The notes beneath the pieces were generated by a model. The model saw nothing but the letters and a program-made list of their open reading frames with translations. It ran no database searches and was not told the DNA's origin. Made by a program: the position numbers and the translations under genes. A DNA stretch of 64,000 nt from a virus: positions 1 through 64,000 of the IMG/VR virus record IMGVR_UViG_3300034198_017445, one strand, 5' to 3'. This document shows, one piece after another, positions 42,285 to 50,981 of this stretch (positions are counted from its first letter, which is position 1; every line of letters starts with the position of its first letter).

Positions 42285-42524
42285 GTGGAAATGCAAATTC
42301 GGTTTGGTGGTGACGGGGTGGTGACAGCGGTTTACGCGGATGACCTGATGCCAGTCCTGAGTTCGATCGGCGGGACATCCATCGTTCGGGCTTCCAACGT
42401 GGAGCCCGTTGAGGGTGGCTGGGAGGTCGCCATAGTCGACGGTCCGAAGTTCGGTCCGATCGTGCGTCGCGATGATGCGATCGCTGCTGAGGTCCAATGG
42501 TTGCGTGATAACGGGAGAGCGTAA
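42285..42524 (+). CDS. Small hypothetical protein (GGGAG-box leader)
   Basis: 79 residues from the GTG at 42285. Start chosen because ACGGGAG lies seven bases upstream, as in nine other genes of this phage; the ATG two codons later is too far. Beta-rich. Ends on the first base of the next ATG. Confidence 0.5.
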   Translation: MEMQIRFGGDGVVTAVYADDLMPVLSSIGGTSIVRASNVEPVEGGWEVAIVDGPKFGPIVRRDDAIAAEVQWLRDNGRA

Positions 42525-43336
42525 TGTTTCGGGATGTTGTGTCACATATTGAAACGCATGAGCAGTATCATGCGAGGCGTGAGCTGTCGACTTCGATGGT
42601 CAAGGACTGGATTCATTCGCCAGAAATGTACCATCGTCGGAACGTTCTCGGCATCAAGAAAAAAGCCACTGATCCTATGGATTTTGGTAATGCGGTGCAC
42701 GAAGACCAGTTGTTGTCAATTTGGGAGCAGACTTACATTGTCATTCCCAAGGAGGTACTGGCTACCAACGGTGCGCGTCGTGGTAACGCTTGGGATGCGT
42801 TCAAGGCAGCGAACGAAGGAAAGGTTTTACTCAAAGAGCAGGACGTTGCTGATTTGGTTGCTATTCGCGAATCGATCGCTGCAAACCCGGACGCGAGGTA
42901 TCTCCTGGAGTCCGAGGGTCTGTCGGAAGTTTCCCTGGTTGGCTGGGCAGATCTTCCCGGCGAGGAGGGTGCTGGTACTCACTACCGTGGCAGGCTTGAT
43001 CGTGTCATGCAGGCTGGTGAGCGTAGGATCGTTGACCTGAAAACGACCGGCGACATGAGTCCACGGGCGATGCGGTACAAACCGTTGGATTCGTGCTGGG
43101 ATATTTCCGGCATGGCTTACTCGAAAATGTGGGAGGCGATGACCGGCGAATTATTGCCGGTGGATTTTATCGTCGTCGAGACGTGCGAGCCGTATCGGGT
43201 TGAGGTATACTCACCTAGCAAAGCGACGCTTGCGATGGCTTTGGATCGCTGGCTTGAGGCTGTTATCGGCATCCAGTCGGCTGTCGCAAATGGGTACTGG
43301 CATCGTGACGGTTACCCTGCGAGAATCATGTTTTAG
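42524..43336 (+). CDS. RecE/Cas4-type PD-(D/E)XK nuclease
   Basis: 270 residues. The order of motifs fits the phage exonuclease family related to the RecE C-terminus: ELSTSMVKDWIHSPEMYH, DFGNAVHEDQLL (His of the nuclease core), YRGRLDRVMQ (motif II Asp) and IVDLKTTGDM (Asp-x-Lys, motif III), then the QxxxY-like helix region. It would resect double-stranded ends to leave 3' tails for the Erf protein encoded downstream. It stands alone without Cas1 or Cas2, so a recombination role is preferred over spacer acquisition. Confidence 0.85.
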   Translation: MFRDVVSHIETHEQYHARRELSTSMVKDWIHSPEMYHRRNVLGIKKKATDPMDFGNAVHEDQLLSIWEQTYIVIPKEVLATNGARRGNAWDAFKAANEGKVLLKEQDVADLVAIRESIAANPDARYLLESEGLSEVSLVGWADLPGEEGAGTHYRGRLDRVMQAGERRIVDLKTTGDMSPRAMRYKPLDSCWDISGMAYSKMWEAMTGELLPVDFIVVETCEPYRVEVYSPSKATLAMALDRWLEAVIGIQSAVANGYWHRDGYPARIMF

Positions 43337-43367
43337 TTTGTGATCTTGTTTTTCTGGGAGTGCTTGT

Positions 43368-43736
43368 ATGGCTGATGAAGTCAAAGATGAATCTGTTGTT
43401 TTGTCCGGCGCTGCTGGCGCTGCGTTGTCTTTCGAGAAGGTGCTTCGCGAAAACCTGGACACTCATGACGAAATGTTCTTGTCCGATGCGAAGCCGTTGC
43501 TTCTCGGGCATCGGTTTGTCGATGCGGTTGTCAACGCTCTGAAAGCCTTGACTGGTCAAAGTCTCGCAAGTCTCAACAAGGAAGACGCTCTTGCTTTGGT
43601 TGCGAAAATGTACGACGAATACATTTCGAAGATCGATCTTCCCGGTCCGTTCGACAGTTTTATCCATCCGATGATCAAGAACATCGCCCTGGTTATGATC
43701 GGTCGTGTTTTCGACTCGTTGAAAAAACCGGCGTAG
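43368..43736 (+). CDS. Hypothetical protein between nuclease and annealing protein
   Basis: 122 residues, helical, GGGAG upstream of the ATG. Between the two recombination genes, so possibly part of that pathway. Followed by a strong terminator. Not recognised. Confidence 0.5.
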   Translation: MADEVKDESVVLSGAAGAALSFEKVLRENLDTHDEMFLSDAKPLLLGHRFVDAVVNALKALTGQSLASLNKEDALALVAKMYDEYISKIDLPGPFDSFIHPMIKNIALVMIGRVFDSLKKPA

Positions 43737-43793
43737 TTCGCAGTACAATGATTCCGATGGCGATAAGCAGGTACGGACGACTTGCTTCGCTAG

Positions 43794-43833
43794 CGCACCT
43801 GGGTTACTCCCGTTTCCCAGGTGCGTTTTTTTT
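43794..43833 (+). terminator. Rho-independent terminator
   Basis: CGCACCTGGG pairs perfectly with CCCAGGTGCG over a 12-base loop and is followed by eight T. Confidence 0.92.
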
Positions 43834-43841
43834 GCGCTGGC

Positions 43842-43913
43842 GTGAGACGTTTTGGCGTTCGTCTCGGCTTATGTATTAGTGGTGTTCTGTTTTTCACGTT
43901 CTGGAGTCTGGCT
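43842..43913 (+). promoter_or_regulatory. GAGAC-box leader, copy 4
   Basis: GTGAGACG-TTTTGGCGTT-CGTCTC hairpin, identical to copy 3 through CGGCTTA, 72 bases before the ATG of the Erf gene. It starts right after the terminator, so it most likely contains a promoter. Confidence 0.6.
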
Positions 43914-44873
43914 ATGAGTGTTGTTGTCGAAAACGGAGTTATGGTGTTCGAGGACGGCGCGTTGATGCAGACCGTCGATATCAATTTGCTATTGCAAGGG
44001 TTGCATGCGTTCCACGCTGAGTGTCCGAAAGTATTCAAGTCGGAATGGAACAAACAGCTAAGTTCGTACTATGCGGATCTGGCTACGATCTTGGATACGA
44101 TCAGTCCGTTTCTTGTGAAGTCTGGACTGGTGTTGACCCAGGCGGCGTTTGGTAACAATCTCGCGACGACTCTGTATCACACGTCCGGTCAGTGGATGCG
44201 AGTGACGACCAAGTTCGAGGTTCTTGATGCTGTGAGGTATCGCACGGGGGATAAAGGCGAGATCGATGTTCGCGGTGTCACTCCGCAGACCTACGGTTCT
44301 GCTCTGACCTATGCGCGTCGATACGCAGTGGGTTCGATCCTAAGTCTCACGATCGATTCGGATGACGACGGCAATGGTGGGCAGGGCGACGATCCGCGTC
44401 GACGCTACTCGGGAAATTCACCTGGAAGAACAATGAACCAGAACTCTGCTCCGAAGGCTGGAAGTGCGAAGCCTGCGGACGCAAATCCAAAGATCGAAGT
44501 TCCAAAGGCTGACGTTGCTCCTGCGAAGATTGAGCCGTTGTCGAACGCGAAGATTTCCGAGATCGTGACTCGAATCGGCGAAAGCACTCTGGAGAAGATG
44601 CCTGCATGCGAGGCTGCGTTGACGAGGTACGGTTCATCATCGTCTATCACCAAGGCGTTGTGGGGGGATTTGATCGATGTTTTATTGGGTCGCTGGATAT
44701 CCTTGGAGTCTGTCGATGGTGTTGAGGCTTTGCGTGCAAAAGTGACCGCCTACGGTGGTCGTAGTTTGCTTCCGAACGAAACAGTTGTACGGCTGATTGG
44801 TGCCATCGATGAGCGTATCGCGGTGAACCAGGAGCCACAAGAAAAGGTCGAGGGGTCATCCGATGGTCAGTGA
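43914..44873 (+). CDS. erf: Erf-family single-strand annealing protein
   Basis: 319 residues from the ATG at 43914 with CTGGAG upstream. The family core is clear: YADLATILDTISPFLVKSGLVLTQ, TLYHTSGQWM, and TPQTYGSALTYARRYAVGSILSL followed by DSDDDGN. A Pro/Lys/Ala-rich linker and a helical C-terminal domain follow, as in P22 Erf. It pairs single strands during phage recombination, working with the nuclease encoded upstream. Confidence 0.92.
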   Translation: MSVVVENGVMVFEDGALMQTVDINLLLQGLHAFHAECPKVFKSEWNKQLSSYYADLATILDTISPFLVKSGLVLTQAAFGNNLATTLYHTSGQWMRVTTKFEVLDAVRYRTGDKGEIDVRGVTPQTYGSALTYARRYAVGSILSLTIDSDDDGNGGQGDDPRRRYSGNSPGRTMNQNSAPKAGSAKPADANPKIEVPKADVAPAKIEPLSNAKISEIVTRIGESTLEKMPACEAALTRYGSSSSITKALWGDLIDVLLGRWISLESVDGVEALRAKVTAYGGRSLLPNETVVRLIGAIDERIAVNQEPQEKVEGSSDGQ

Positions 44874-45768
44874 TGAAAAAGAGAGAATTGTCCAGGTCGA
44901 TATTGCGGATCTGGTTTTGGATCAAAGGCTTCAAGCGAGGGCCGAGGTTGACCGTGTTGTCATCGACGACTACAGCGAGGGGTGGAAGGACCAGGAAAAG
45001 TTCCCTCCGATTCGAATCATCGTCGTGGACGGATCCAAGTACGTTGTCGACGGTTTTTTGCGGGTCATGTCTGCGTCGAACGCTGGCGTGATTTCAGTTC
45101 CAGCGGTCGTTAAGCCAGGAACGTGGGACGATGCGGTTGCTTTTGCGGTTGGAGCCAACGCGAAGCATGGCGCTAGAAGGTCGTCTGCTGACAAGCGAAA
45201 GGCTGTCACGATGGCTATCACTCAGTGGCCTGATCGGAGCGATCGGCTGATTGCTGGGATGGTCAAAGTTTCTGTTCCGTTGGTTGGTTCGGTGCGGTCG
45301 AAGTTGGGGAAGAAAAGCCCATCAAAGCACAACGGCGTCGATGCAAAAAGGAAAGAAAAGGCGGAGCGAGCGAGCAGAAAAAAGGCTGCATCGGTTGTCA
45401 ACGTTTCAGAGGCTGGCAGTTCGATCGTCTCGCTTGCTGATGTGGCGCACGTCACGAAATGCCCGGAGTGCAATTGTCCGGAGTTCGTGCTGGACGATGG
45501 TGGCAAAACCTGCAGTGCATGCTTGCGACCGGTGGTTCCTGGCGACGCTGCTACTCCACTTGATTCGGTTCCTGCTGTCGCTGCGGATCCTGTTGTCGAG
45601 GCTCCGACTGTCGATTCCGAGACTGGGTCCGGGAAGGTGAAAGGGATCAGCGGTACCAAGGCTGCGGCGCGTAAGTCGCTAGGCGAGTTGGTCCGTTTGT
45701 GTGATCGCATGAAGATTTACGAACAGGCTCGCGAGCATTTGAATGCTCTGTCTCAAATCATTGGATAG
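44863..45768 (+). CDS. ParB/Srx-like protein with C-terminal zinc ribbon
   Basis: 301 residues. The first 120 show the ParB N-terminal fold: LVLDQRLQARAEVD, YVVDGFLRVMSASNAG (the D-G-F/H-R core) and GANAKHGARRSSADKRKAV. A linker rich in Lys follows, then CPECNCPEF and CSACLRPV as a zinc ribbon, and a helical tail. ParB-like proteins of phages act in replication control, DNA modification or as nucleases. Overlaps the end of the Erf gene by 11 bases. Confidence 0.75.
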   Translation: MVSDEKERIVQVDIADLVLDQRLQARAEVDRVVIDDYSEGWKDQEKFPPIRIIVVDGSKYVVDGFLRVMSASNAGVISVPAVVKPGTWDDAVAFAVGANAKHGARRSSADKRKAVTMAITQWPDRSDRLIAGMVKVSVPLVGSVRSKLGKKSPSKHNGVDAKRKEKAERASRKKAASVVNVSEAGSSIVSLADVAHVTKCPECNCPEFVLDDGGKTCSACLRPVVPGDAATPLDSVPAVAADPVVEAPTVDSETGSGKVKGISGTKAAARKSLGELVRLCDRMKIYEQAREHLNALSQIIG

Positions 45769-45788
45769 TTTCAGGAGGGGGGTGGCTG

Positions 45789-47402
45789 GTGAGTGCGATC
45801 GATGCGTCAAAAAACTGGGATCACCAAAATCGGGCGAAGCATGAAACTGCCCAGGCTCGTGCTGAAGGATGCAAGTCATCGCTGGTGGTTGCTCCGTGCG
45901 GCGCTGGCAAGTCTCGGATCATGATGCAGCTTACTCACGAGGAGGTTGCTCGTGGTGGTTCGGTCAGGATCTACGTCCATCGGACGATGCTTCGCGAGCA
46001 ATTGTCTCGTGACTTTACGGCTGCGGGAATAAGCCACGGGTTGATGGCTGCGGGTGCTGAGGTCGACGAGTCGAAGCCTGTTCAGATTTGTATGGCTGAT
46101 TCTGTTTACTCGCGTGCTATCGTGCGTTCCAAGTGGTCGCTTGGAAGTCCAAGTTTGGTGATGGTCGACGAGTCCCACAATCAAACCGGGAACACGTTAC
46201 GATCGATTCTGTTCGGTGGCACCAACGCTGGAGGCTTTACTTGGCAAGGGCACATTCAAACTGGAGCTGATTGCATTGGTTTCACGGCTACTCCGGTCAA
46301 CTGCGAAAAAATCTACGACCGAATCATTGAGTGCGGTTCGTACTCTGAGATGCGTCGGGTAGGGGCTCACAGTATGGTCCGGGTGTATTCTCCATCGGAG
46401 ATTGACTGCGCTGGGTTGGCTCGAAATGCTGACTATGAGTTTTCAAGTTCGGCGTTGTCTGATCGCGCGGTTCGCATCTTCGGAAACTGCTACGACTCGT
46501 GGAAGAAGTTAAATCCTGATTGCTATCCGTCGCTGCTGTACGCTCCCTCGGTTCAGTCGTCGCGTTGGTTTGCGGAGGAGTGGGCAAAGAAAGGCGTGAT
46601 GGTCGCGCACATCGACGGTGAGACGTGCATGCTTCCGGTCCGTAAAAACGGCGAGGTTCATCTTGAAACTTACGAGTCGGACGAAGAAGCCAGAAAGCAA
46701 CTTTTGGAAGGTTCGAAAAGTGGCGAGATTGCTCTGATTTGCAATCGGTTTGTGTTGCGAGAGGCGATCGATATGCCATGGATCCGTCACGGCATTGCGG
46801 CGACCGTGTTTGGTGGTATTTCATCCTACCTGCAGTCGGTTGGTCGGATCCAGCGGTTCAGTCCTGCGTATCCATACAAGGTCTGGCAATGTCACGGAGG
46901 TTCGTTCTTTCGGCATGGTAGCCCGAACGCAGACCGCGACTGGGAGTTGGGTTGCACGAACAAGTCTTGCGCTCAGGGGCGTGCTGAAAAAATCGCGAAG
47001 TCTGAAAACCCGCAGGACGTCGAGGGTATCTGTTGTCCGAAGTGCTCCGTCTGGAGGCAGTATGGACCGCGATGCCCTGGCTGCGGTCATTCTCACAAGC
47101 TGTCGGTGCGCGTGGTGCAGCAGGTCAGCGGCGAGTTAAAGTTGATGCGTGGCGTCGTTAACAAGGTGAAAAGCAAAGCAAAGGCGAAAACTCCTGATAA
47201 AATATGGACGAGCGTTTTGTGGGGAAGTGCCAAGCGGGACCGTTCCGTTTCGTCGGCTGTGGCTTTGTATCGGGCTCGTTGTGCGAAGGAGGGGGTCTAC
47301 TGCGACATCACCAAGTTGCGGTTTGCACCACCTGCTCCAAATTCATCCGATTGGCATCTCTCGGTACGAACGGTTTATCCATGGTTGGGTGGTGCTGGAT
47401 GA
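45789..47402 (+). CDS. Superfamily 2 DEAD/DEAH-type helicase
   Basis: 537 residues from a GTG with GGAGGGGGG upstream. Motif I APCGAGKS (35-42), motif II DESH (127-130), motif III FTATP (about 165-169), motif VI SVGRIQRF. A Cys-rich insertion follows (CTNKSC, then CCPKC and CPGC, likely zinc-binding). It resembles phage helicases used in replication or recombination. It overlaps the next start by four bases (ATGA). Confidence 0.9.
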   Translation: MSAIDASKNWDHQNRAKHETAQARAEGCKSSLVVAPCGAGKSRIMMQLTHEEVARGGSVRIYVHRTMLREQLSRDFTAAGISHGLMAAGAEVDESKPVQICMADSVYSRAIVRSKWSLGSPSLVMVDESHNQTGNTLRSILFGGTNAGGFTWQGHIQTGADCIGFTATPVNCEKIYDRIIECGSYSEMRRVGAHSMVRVYSPSEIDCAGLARNADYEFSSSALSDRAVRIFGNCYDSWKKLNPDCYPSLLYAPSVQSSRWFAEEWAKKGVMVAHIDGETCMLPVRKNGEVHLETYESDEEARKQLLEGSKSGEIALICNRFVLREAIDMPWIRHGIAATVFGGISSYLQSVGRIQRFSPAYPYKVWQCHGGSFFRHGSPNADRDWELGCTNKSCAQGRAEKIAKSENPQDVEGICCPKCSVWRQYGPRCPGCGHSHKLSVRVVQQVSGELKLMRGVVNKVKSKAKAKTPDKIWTSVLWGSAKRDRSVSSAVALYRARCAKEGVYCDITKLRFAPPAPNSSDWHLSVRTVYPWLGGAG

Positions 47403-47683
47403 AAACTATGAAAAAGAACGATCGTGTCGAAAATGCGTTGCGTGCCGTCGAAGCACGGGGGAGGATCGATATGGTGATCGGTGCGTTCGGGATGATCGAG
47501 GCGACTGAGGCGATCAAAGAAATCAAGCGTGATGCTGATTCGTCTCAAAAATCCATCGAGGCCGAGGAGGAAAGTTACCGCGCTGCGTTCTCGCGTTCGT
47601 TTGCTCATGCGATCGACGCGTGCTTGGCTGCTGACGACTTTCGGACGGTCGAGGAGATGCGTCGTGCCTGTCTGGGAGAATGA
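47399..47683 (+). CDS. Small helical hypothetical protein
   Basis: 94 residues from the ATG at 47399, overlapping the helicase stop. Helical and charged with a coiled-coil core (AIKEIKRDADSSQKSIEAEEE). Overlaps the next gene by 20 bases. Not recognised. Confidence 0.5.
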   Translation: MKTMKKNDRVENALRAVEARGRIDMVIGAFGMIEATEAIKEIKRDADSSQKSIEAEEESYRAAFSRSFAHAIDACLAADDFRTVEEMRRACLGE

Positions 47684-48080
47684 CGACTACGATCCGTTGC
47701 GTTACTACGATGATATCCGGCGTGAGATTCGGTCATGCTGGTACTGCAATGCTGAGCGTGCTCCTGTATGGTGGTATGCTCCCTGGCTGATCGAGCGTGC
47801 TCACATCGTCAACAAACCGCGTAGGACCGATCGGCGAGTGGTTGTGATGCTTTGCTCGACTTGCCATAAGCGATCGCACGGCGAGCGATTCTCGGGGGTT
47901 GATTGGCCTATTTTGTCAGTTGCGAATATGTTGTGGCTGAAACTCAATCTCGATCCTGATTGGTGGGATCCTGCGTTCCTGCAGAAGCAATCGATTCGCC
48001 GTTTGCCCGAGCCCGAGATGCCTGCAAAGTTCCAGTTGCAAATCCCAGGAGGGGACGTCCGTGGGAAACCTAATAAGTGA
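47664..48080 (+). CDS. HNH-like zinc protein, possible endonuclease
   Basis: 138 residues from the GTG at 47664 with GAGGAG upstream. SCWYCNAERA, ERAHIVNKPRRTDRRVVVMLCSTCHKRSHGE holds the HNH-style set: two CxxC pairs, AHI as the first His of the core, and CHKRSH. It lies among recombination genes next to RusA. Nuclease activity is likely but the metal site is not fully canonical. Confidence 0.65.
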   Translation: MPVWENDDYDPLRYYDDIRREIRSCWYCNAERAPVWWYAPWLIERAHIVNKPRRTDRRVVVMLCSTCHKRSHGERFSGVDWPILSVANMLWLKLNLDPDWWDPAFLQKQSIRRLPEPEMPAKFQLQIPGGDVRGKPNK

Positions 48081-48495
48081 TCTAGATCGTCCTGGTCGCG
48101 AGTTCTCGATTCGGCTTCCGTGGCCTGACCGCAGGCTGCATGCGCAGACTCGGGGGAGTCGCTGGAAGAAAATATCGGCGACCACGGCTGCTCGCGAGGC
48201 GGCGTTCATGCTCGGGCAAGCCGAAAAGCAAAAGGCGACGGTGCGGCTTCCCATCGAAGTGTGCGAGGTGTCGTATCTGTTCGTCATGCCGTCCAAAACG
48301 CGGAGAGACGTTGCAAACCTGATCCAGTCCTGCAAGCCTTTTATCGACGGGCTGGTTGATGCTGGCATTGTTTCCGGGGATGATTGGACAAAAATGCGGA
48401 TCGCTGGCGCTGATGCGATTGTGGCTAAATCGCGGCATTCTGCGGGGGTGGTCATAAAATTCGAAGAATTATTGCCGTGGTGCGCCTCAGATTGA
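48061..48495 (+). CDS. rusA: RusA-like Holliday junction resolvase
   Basis: 144 residues from a GTG, with AGGAGGGG upstream, overlapping the previous gene by 20 bases. PSKTRRDVANLIQSCKPFIDGLVDAGIVSGDDW matches the RusA core (kP..RDvdNl.K...D.L...gv..DD), including the catalytic Asp residues. It would resolve recombination branches before packaging. Confidence 0.85.
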   Translation: MGNLISDLDRPGREFSIRLPWPDRRLHAQTRGSRWKKISATTAAREAAFMLGQAEKQKATVRLPIEVCEVSYLFVMPSKTRRDVANLIQSCKPFIDGLVDAGIVSGDDWTKMRIAGADAIVAKSRHSAGVVIKFEELLPWCASD

Positions 48496-48589
48496 GGTTG
48501 CTTTGGCCGATAAGTGTATGTACATTAAGTGCATCGATCGACGGGGTTGTCGGTCAGGTTCGGTGGGTTGGAAAACGGGAGATCTGGCA

Positions 48590-49090
48590 ATGGCTGCATC
48601 ATTTGAAGTCGATGTTTTGGATGTGGATTTTGATGCTGTGCGTCGCGCTGCGGCGTTCAGCTTGCGAACGAACCAAGGAGTGTGCTCGTTTGCGGACGCG
48701 GATGACGTTGCTCAGGAAACTGCGATTGCGGTGATGAACGGCTATGTGAGCGTTCAGTGGAAAAGCCGGAACATCGCTAGGAATTTGCGAAGCAAAGAAA
48801 AGCTGGCGAAGAAGCGTGAGATGGGCGCTGCTGTGCGTCGATCCGAGTCGGCTAGCGATGTCGATCCGTTGTCGCAGTTGATTGCTCTTGAGAACGATTC
48901 CATGGTCTGGTCGGTTGTAGAAAAGCTCCCTACTTTTCATTGTTGGGTGATCATGGCTCGGTATCGCGATGGGATGACTATCAGCGAATGCGTGGACGCG
49001 AGTGGGTGGTGCCGTGGAAAGGTTACGCGAGCCATTGCCGAGGCTTTGGTGATGCTGCGGGATGAATTGGCAGACTTTGTCGCCGAGTAG
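48590..49090 (+). CDS. Sigma-factor-like protein (ECF style)
   Basis: 166 residues from the ATG at 48590, which has AAACGGGAG eight bases upstream; a longer frame back to 48503 lacks a site. FADADDVAQETAIAVMNG resembles sigma region 2 (DAEDLVQE.fl...), and the C-terminal ARYRDGMTISECVDASGWCRGKVTRAIAEALVMLR resembles the region 4 helix-turn-helix. A phage sigma would fit the unusual late promoters found at four places. Spacing between domains is typical of small sigma factors. Confidence 0.65.
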   Translation: MAASFEVDVLDVDFDAVRRAAAFSLRTNQGVCSFADADDVAQETAIAVMNGYVSVQWKSRNIARNLRSKEKLAKKREMGAAVRRSESASDVDPLSQLIALENDSMVWSVVEKLPTFHCWVIMARYRDGMTISECVDASGWCRGKVTRAIAEALVMLRDELADFVAE

Positions 49091-49149
49091 CGTGGTGGTT
49101 GCTACAATCCAAGGCATCTAATTTTGGGTGCCTGAACGGGAGAAGTAGC

Positions 49150-50433
49150 ATGGACTGGGTTTCGCGAATTGTTGGTCACGAGAAGGTTGCTGCAGGTCAG
49201 TTGCTTGCCAATCCATTTAATCATCGGCAGCATCCCAAGGCTCAGCGGGATGTTGTTGCGGCATCGATCGAGGAGTTGGGGTTCGTCAAATCGGTCATCG
49301 TGAACCGAACGACCGGTCACATCGTCGACGGTCACGAACGGGTGATGCAGGCGCTGGGTGTTGGCGAAGAGACGATGGTCGACGTGGAGTACGTCTCTCT
49401 GACCTTGGATGAAGAACGCAAGGCTTTGTTGATTCTTGATGCGTCGTCTGAGATGGCGAAGGTGGACGCGGATCTCTTGCGTGAGCTGGTCAATGTGACC
49501 GAGTTCAATCTCCCTGCCCTGGACGGGCTCATGCAGGACATGATGGCGTCGGCTGGCGTGAAGGTCACGATTCCCCCTGGCGACGACGATCTTCCGGAAC
49601 CACCAGACGAGCCAATCGCGCGGCTGGGTGATCTTTGGATCCTCGGGGACCATCGGGTGATCTGTGGCGACTGTACGGACAGCGGCGTCGTTTCTCGGTT
49701 GCTCAACGGCGTTATGCCAGTGCTCATGGTGACCGATCCTCCGTATGGGGTCGAGTACGATCCATCGTGGCGAAACGAAGCGGGGCTGGGAAGTACCGAG
49801 CGTACTGGCGTGGTGCTCAACGACGATCGTGCGGACTGGACGGAAGCGTGGCTTCTGTTCCCTGGTCCGGTGGCTTACGTTTGGCATGGTGCGCTTCATG
49901 CTTCGGAAGTGGAGCAGTCGCTGGTAAAGGCTTCATTTGAAGTTCGCTCGCAGATTATTTGGGCGAAGCCGAGGGCGGCGATCAGTCGTGGCGCGTACCA
50001 CTGGGGGCATGAACCGGCGCTCGTGGCTTCCCGTGGAGAGCAGTCGATCGAGCCAGATGAATCGACGGATCAAGACGGCGAGCACGGTTGGTACTGTGTG
50101 CGAAAAGGTGCCAAGGCGTACTGGTGCGGCGGTCGGAAGCAATCGACGGTCTGGAATATCGGATTCGCTGGCGAGGTGAAGTCTGAGCACGGTACGCAGA
50201 AACCGGTCGCGTGCATGGCGAGGCCGATGATGAATCACGGGAGACCTGGGGATGTGGTCTACGATCCGTTCCTCGGGTCGGGCACATCGGTTATTGCAGC
50301 CATGCGGTCGAAGCGAGTATGCTATGGGTGCGAGCTGAATCCAGCATACGTCGATCTAATCGTGCGTCGCTGGCAAAACATCACGGGCCTGCAGGCTCAA
50401 GTGGTGCGTCAAACCGAAGAGGTTGAAGCGTGA
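49150..50433 (+). CDS. ParB-domain fused DNA methyltransferase
   Basis: 427 residues from the ATG at 49150 with GAACGGGAG seven bases upstream. Residues 1-100 are a ParB N-terminal domain (NPFNHRQHPKAQRDVVAASI, HIVDGHERVMQALG). A methyltransferase domain follows with TDPPYG (196-200) and later VYDPFLGSGTSVIAAM, the DPPY motif before FxGxG order of beta-class N4/N6 amino-methyltransferases. It probably modifies phage DNA against restriction. ParB-MTase fusions are known in phages. Overlaps TerS by four bases. Confidence 0.9.
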   Translation: MDWVSRIVGHEKVAAGQLLANPFNHRQHPKAQRDVVAASIEELGFVKSVIVNRTTGHIVDGHERVMQALGVGEETMVDVEYVSLTLDEERKALLILDASSEMAKVDADLLRELVNVTEFNLPALDGLMQDMMASAGVKVTIPPGDDDLPEPPDEPIARLGDLWILGDHRVICGDCTDSGVVSRLLNGVMPVLMVTDPPYGVEYDPSWRNEAGLGSTERTGVVLNDDRADWTEAWLLFPGPVAYVWHGALHASEVEQSLVKASFEVRSQIIWAKPRAAISRGAYHWGHEPALVASRGEQSIEPDESTDQDGEHGWYCVRKGAKAYWCGGRKQSTVWNIGFAGEVKSEHGTQKPVACMARPMMNHGRPGDVVYDPFLGSGTSVIAAMRSKRVCYGCELNPAYVDLIVRRWQNITGLQAQVVRQTEEVEA

Positions 50434-50981
50434 CGAAGCGCTCGAAAAAGCATAAACAAAAAGCCGGACTGTCACCTGCTCTAGAACATACGACGGGCGG
50501 AAATCGCGAACCGCTTGAGTCACGTAAGAGCCAGATAGCGACAGGCGTTAAACCCCAAACTGAGGATGAGGCGTATCGGGCATTCTGGCCAGAGTTTGCT
50601 CCAGGCATGGAGAAAATAGCCGAGTCAACAGGGAGGGGTGGAGCGTATCAACGTATGTCGGATATGGCACTGGCAATCCGTGCCGTGTCCGACTCGTTTC
50701 CAGTTCCTCGGGCAGCGGTGGAGCGTTTGGTGTTCGATGTCATTCGGCAATCGACCGATCCTTCGCTTACCCTGGAACAGAGGCAGCGGTCGCAGAAACT
50801 GCTGTCTCGCATGATCGAACGGAACGCGGCACCGAAGGGGTTGCCCGACCAACTGCAAACCTTGCCTGGGCAAGTACTCTCTATTCAGCAGGTGCTCGAC
50901 GTGATCGATGTGGACGATAACGATATCGACCTGCGGGACTTCAAACCGGCAATCGGATCCGATGAGGATTATGCCGAATGA
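50430..50981 (+). CDS. Putative terminase small subunit
   Basis: 183 residues, directly before and overlapping TerL by four bases, the normal position of TerS. Basic N-terminus (KRSKKHKQK), a helical centre with RMSDMALAIRAV and a C-terminal acidic tail, all usual for small terminases. Sequence alone is not diagnostic. Confidence 0.65.
   Translation: MTKRSKKHKQKAGLSPALEHTTGGNREPLESRKSQIATGVKPQTEDEAYRAFWPEFAPGMEKIAESTGRGGAYQRMSDMALAIRAVSDSFPVPRAAVERLVFDVIRQSTDPSLTLEQRQRSQKLLSRMIERNAAPKGLPDQLQTLPGQVLSIQQVLDVIDVDDNDIDLRDFKPAIGSDEDYAE

Noticed and set aside
42524-43336. Cas4 adaptation nuclease for the array system
   Set aside because: Its motifs and its neighbour Erf fit the RecE-type recombination nuclease; no Cas1 or Cas2 is present and it is 13 kb from the effector.
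16905-49110. TACAAT boxes at 16912, 40644, 43742 and 49103 as promoters
   Set aside because: The hexamer recurs but without a consistent -35 or fixed distance to a start codon; not strong enough to list as separate features.
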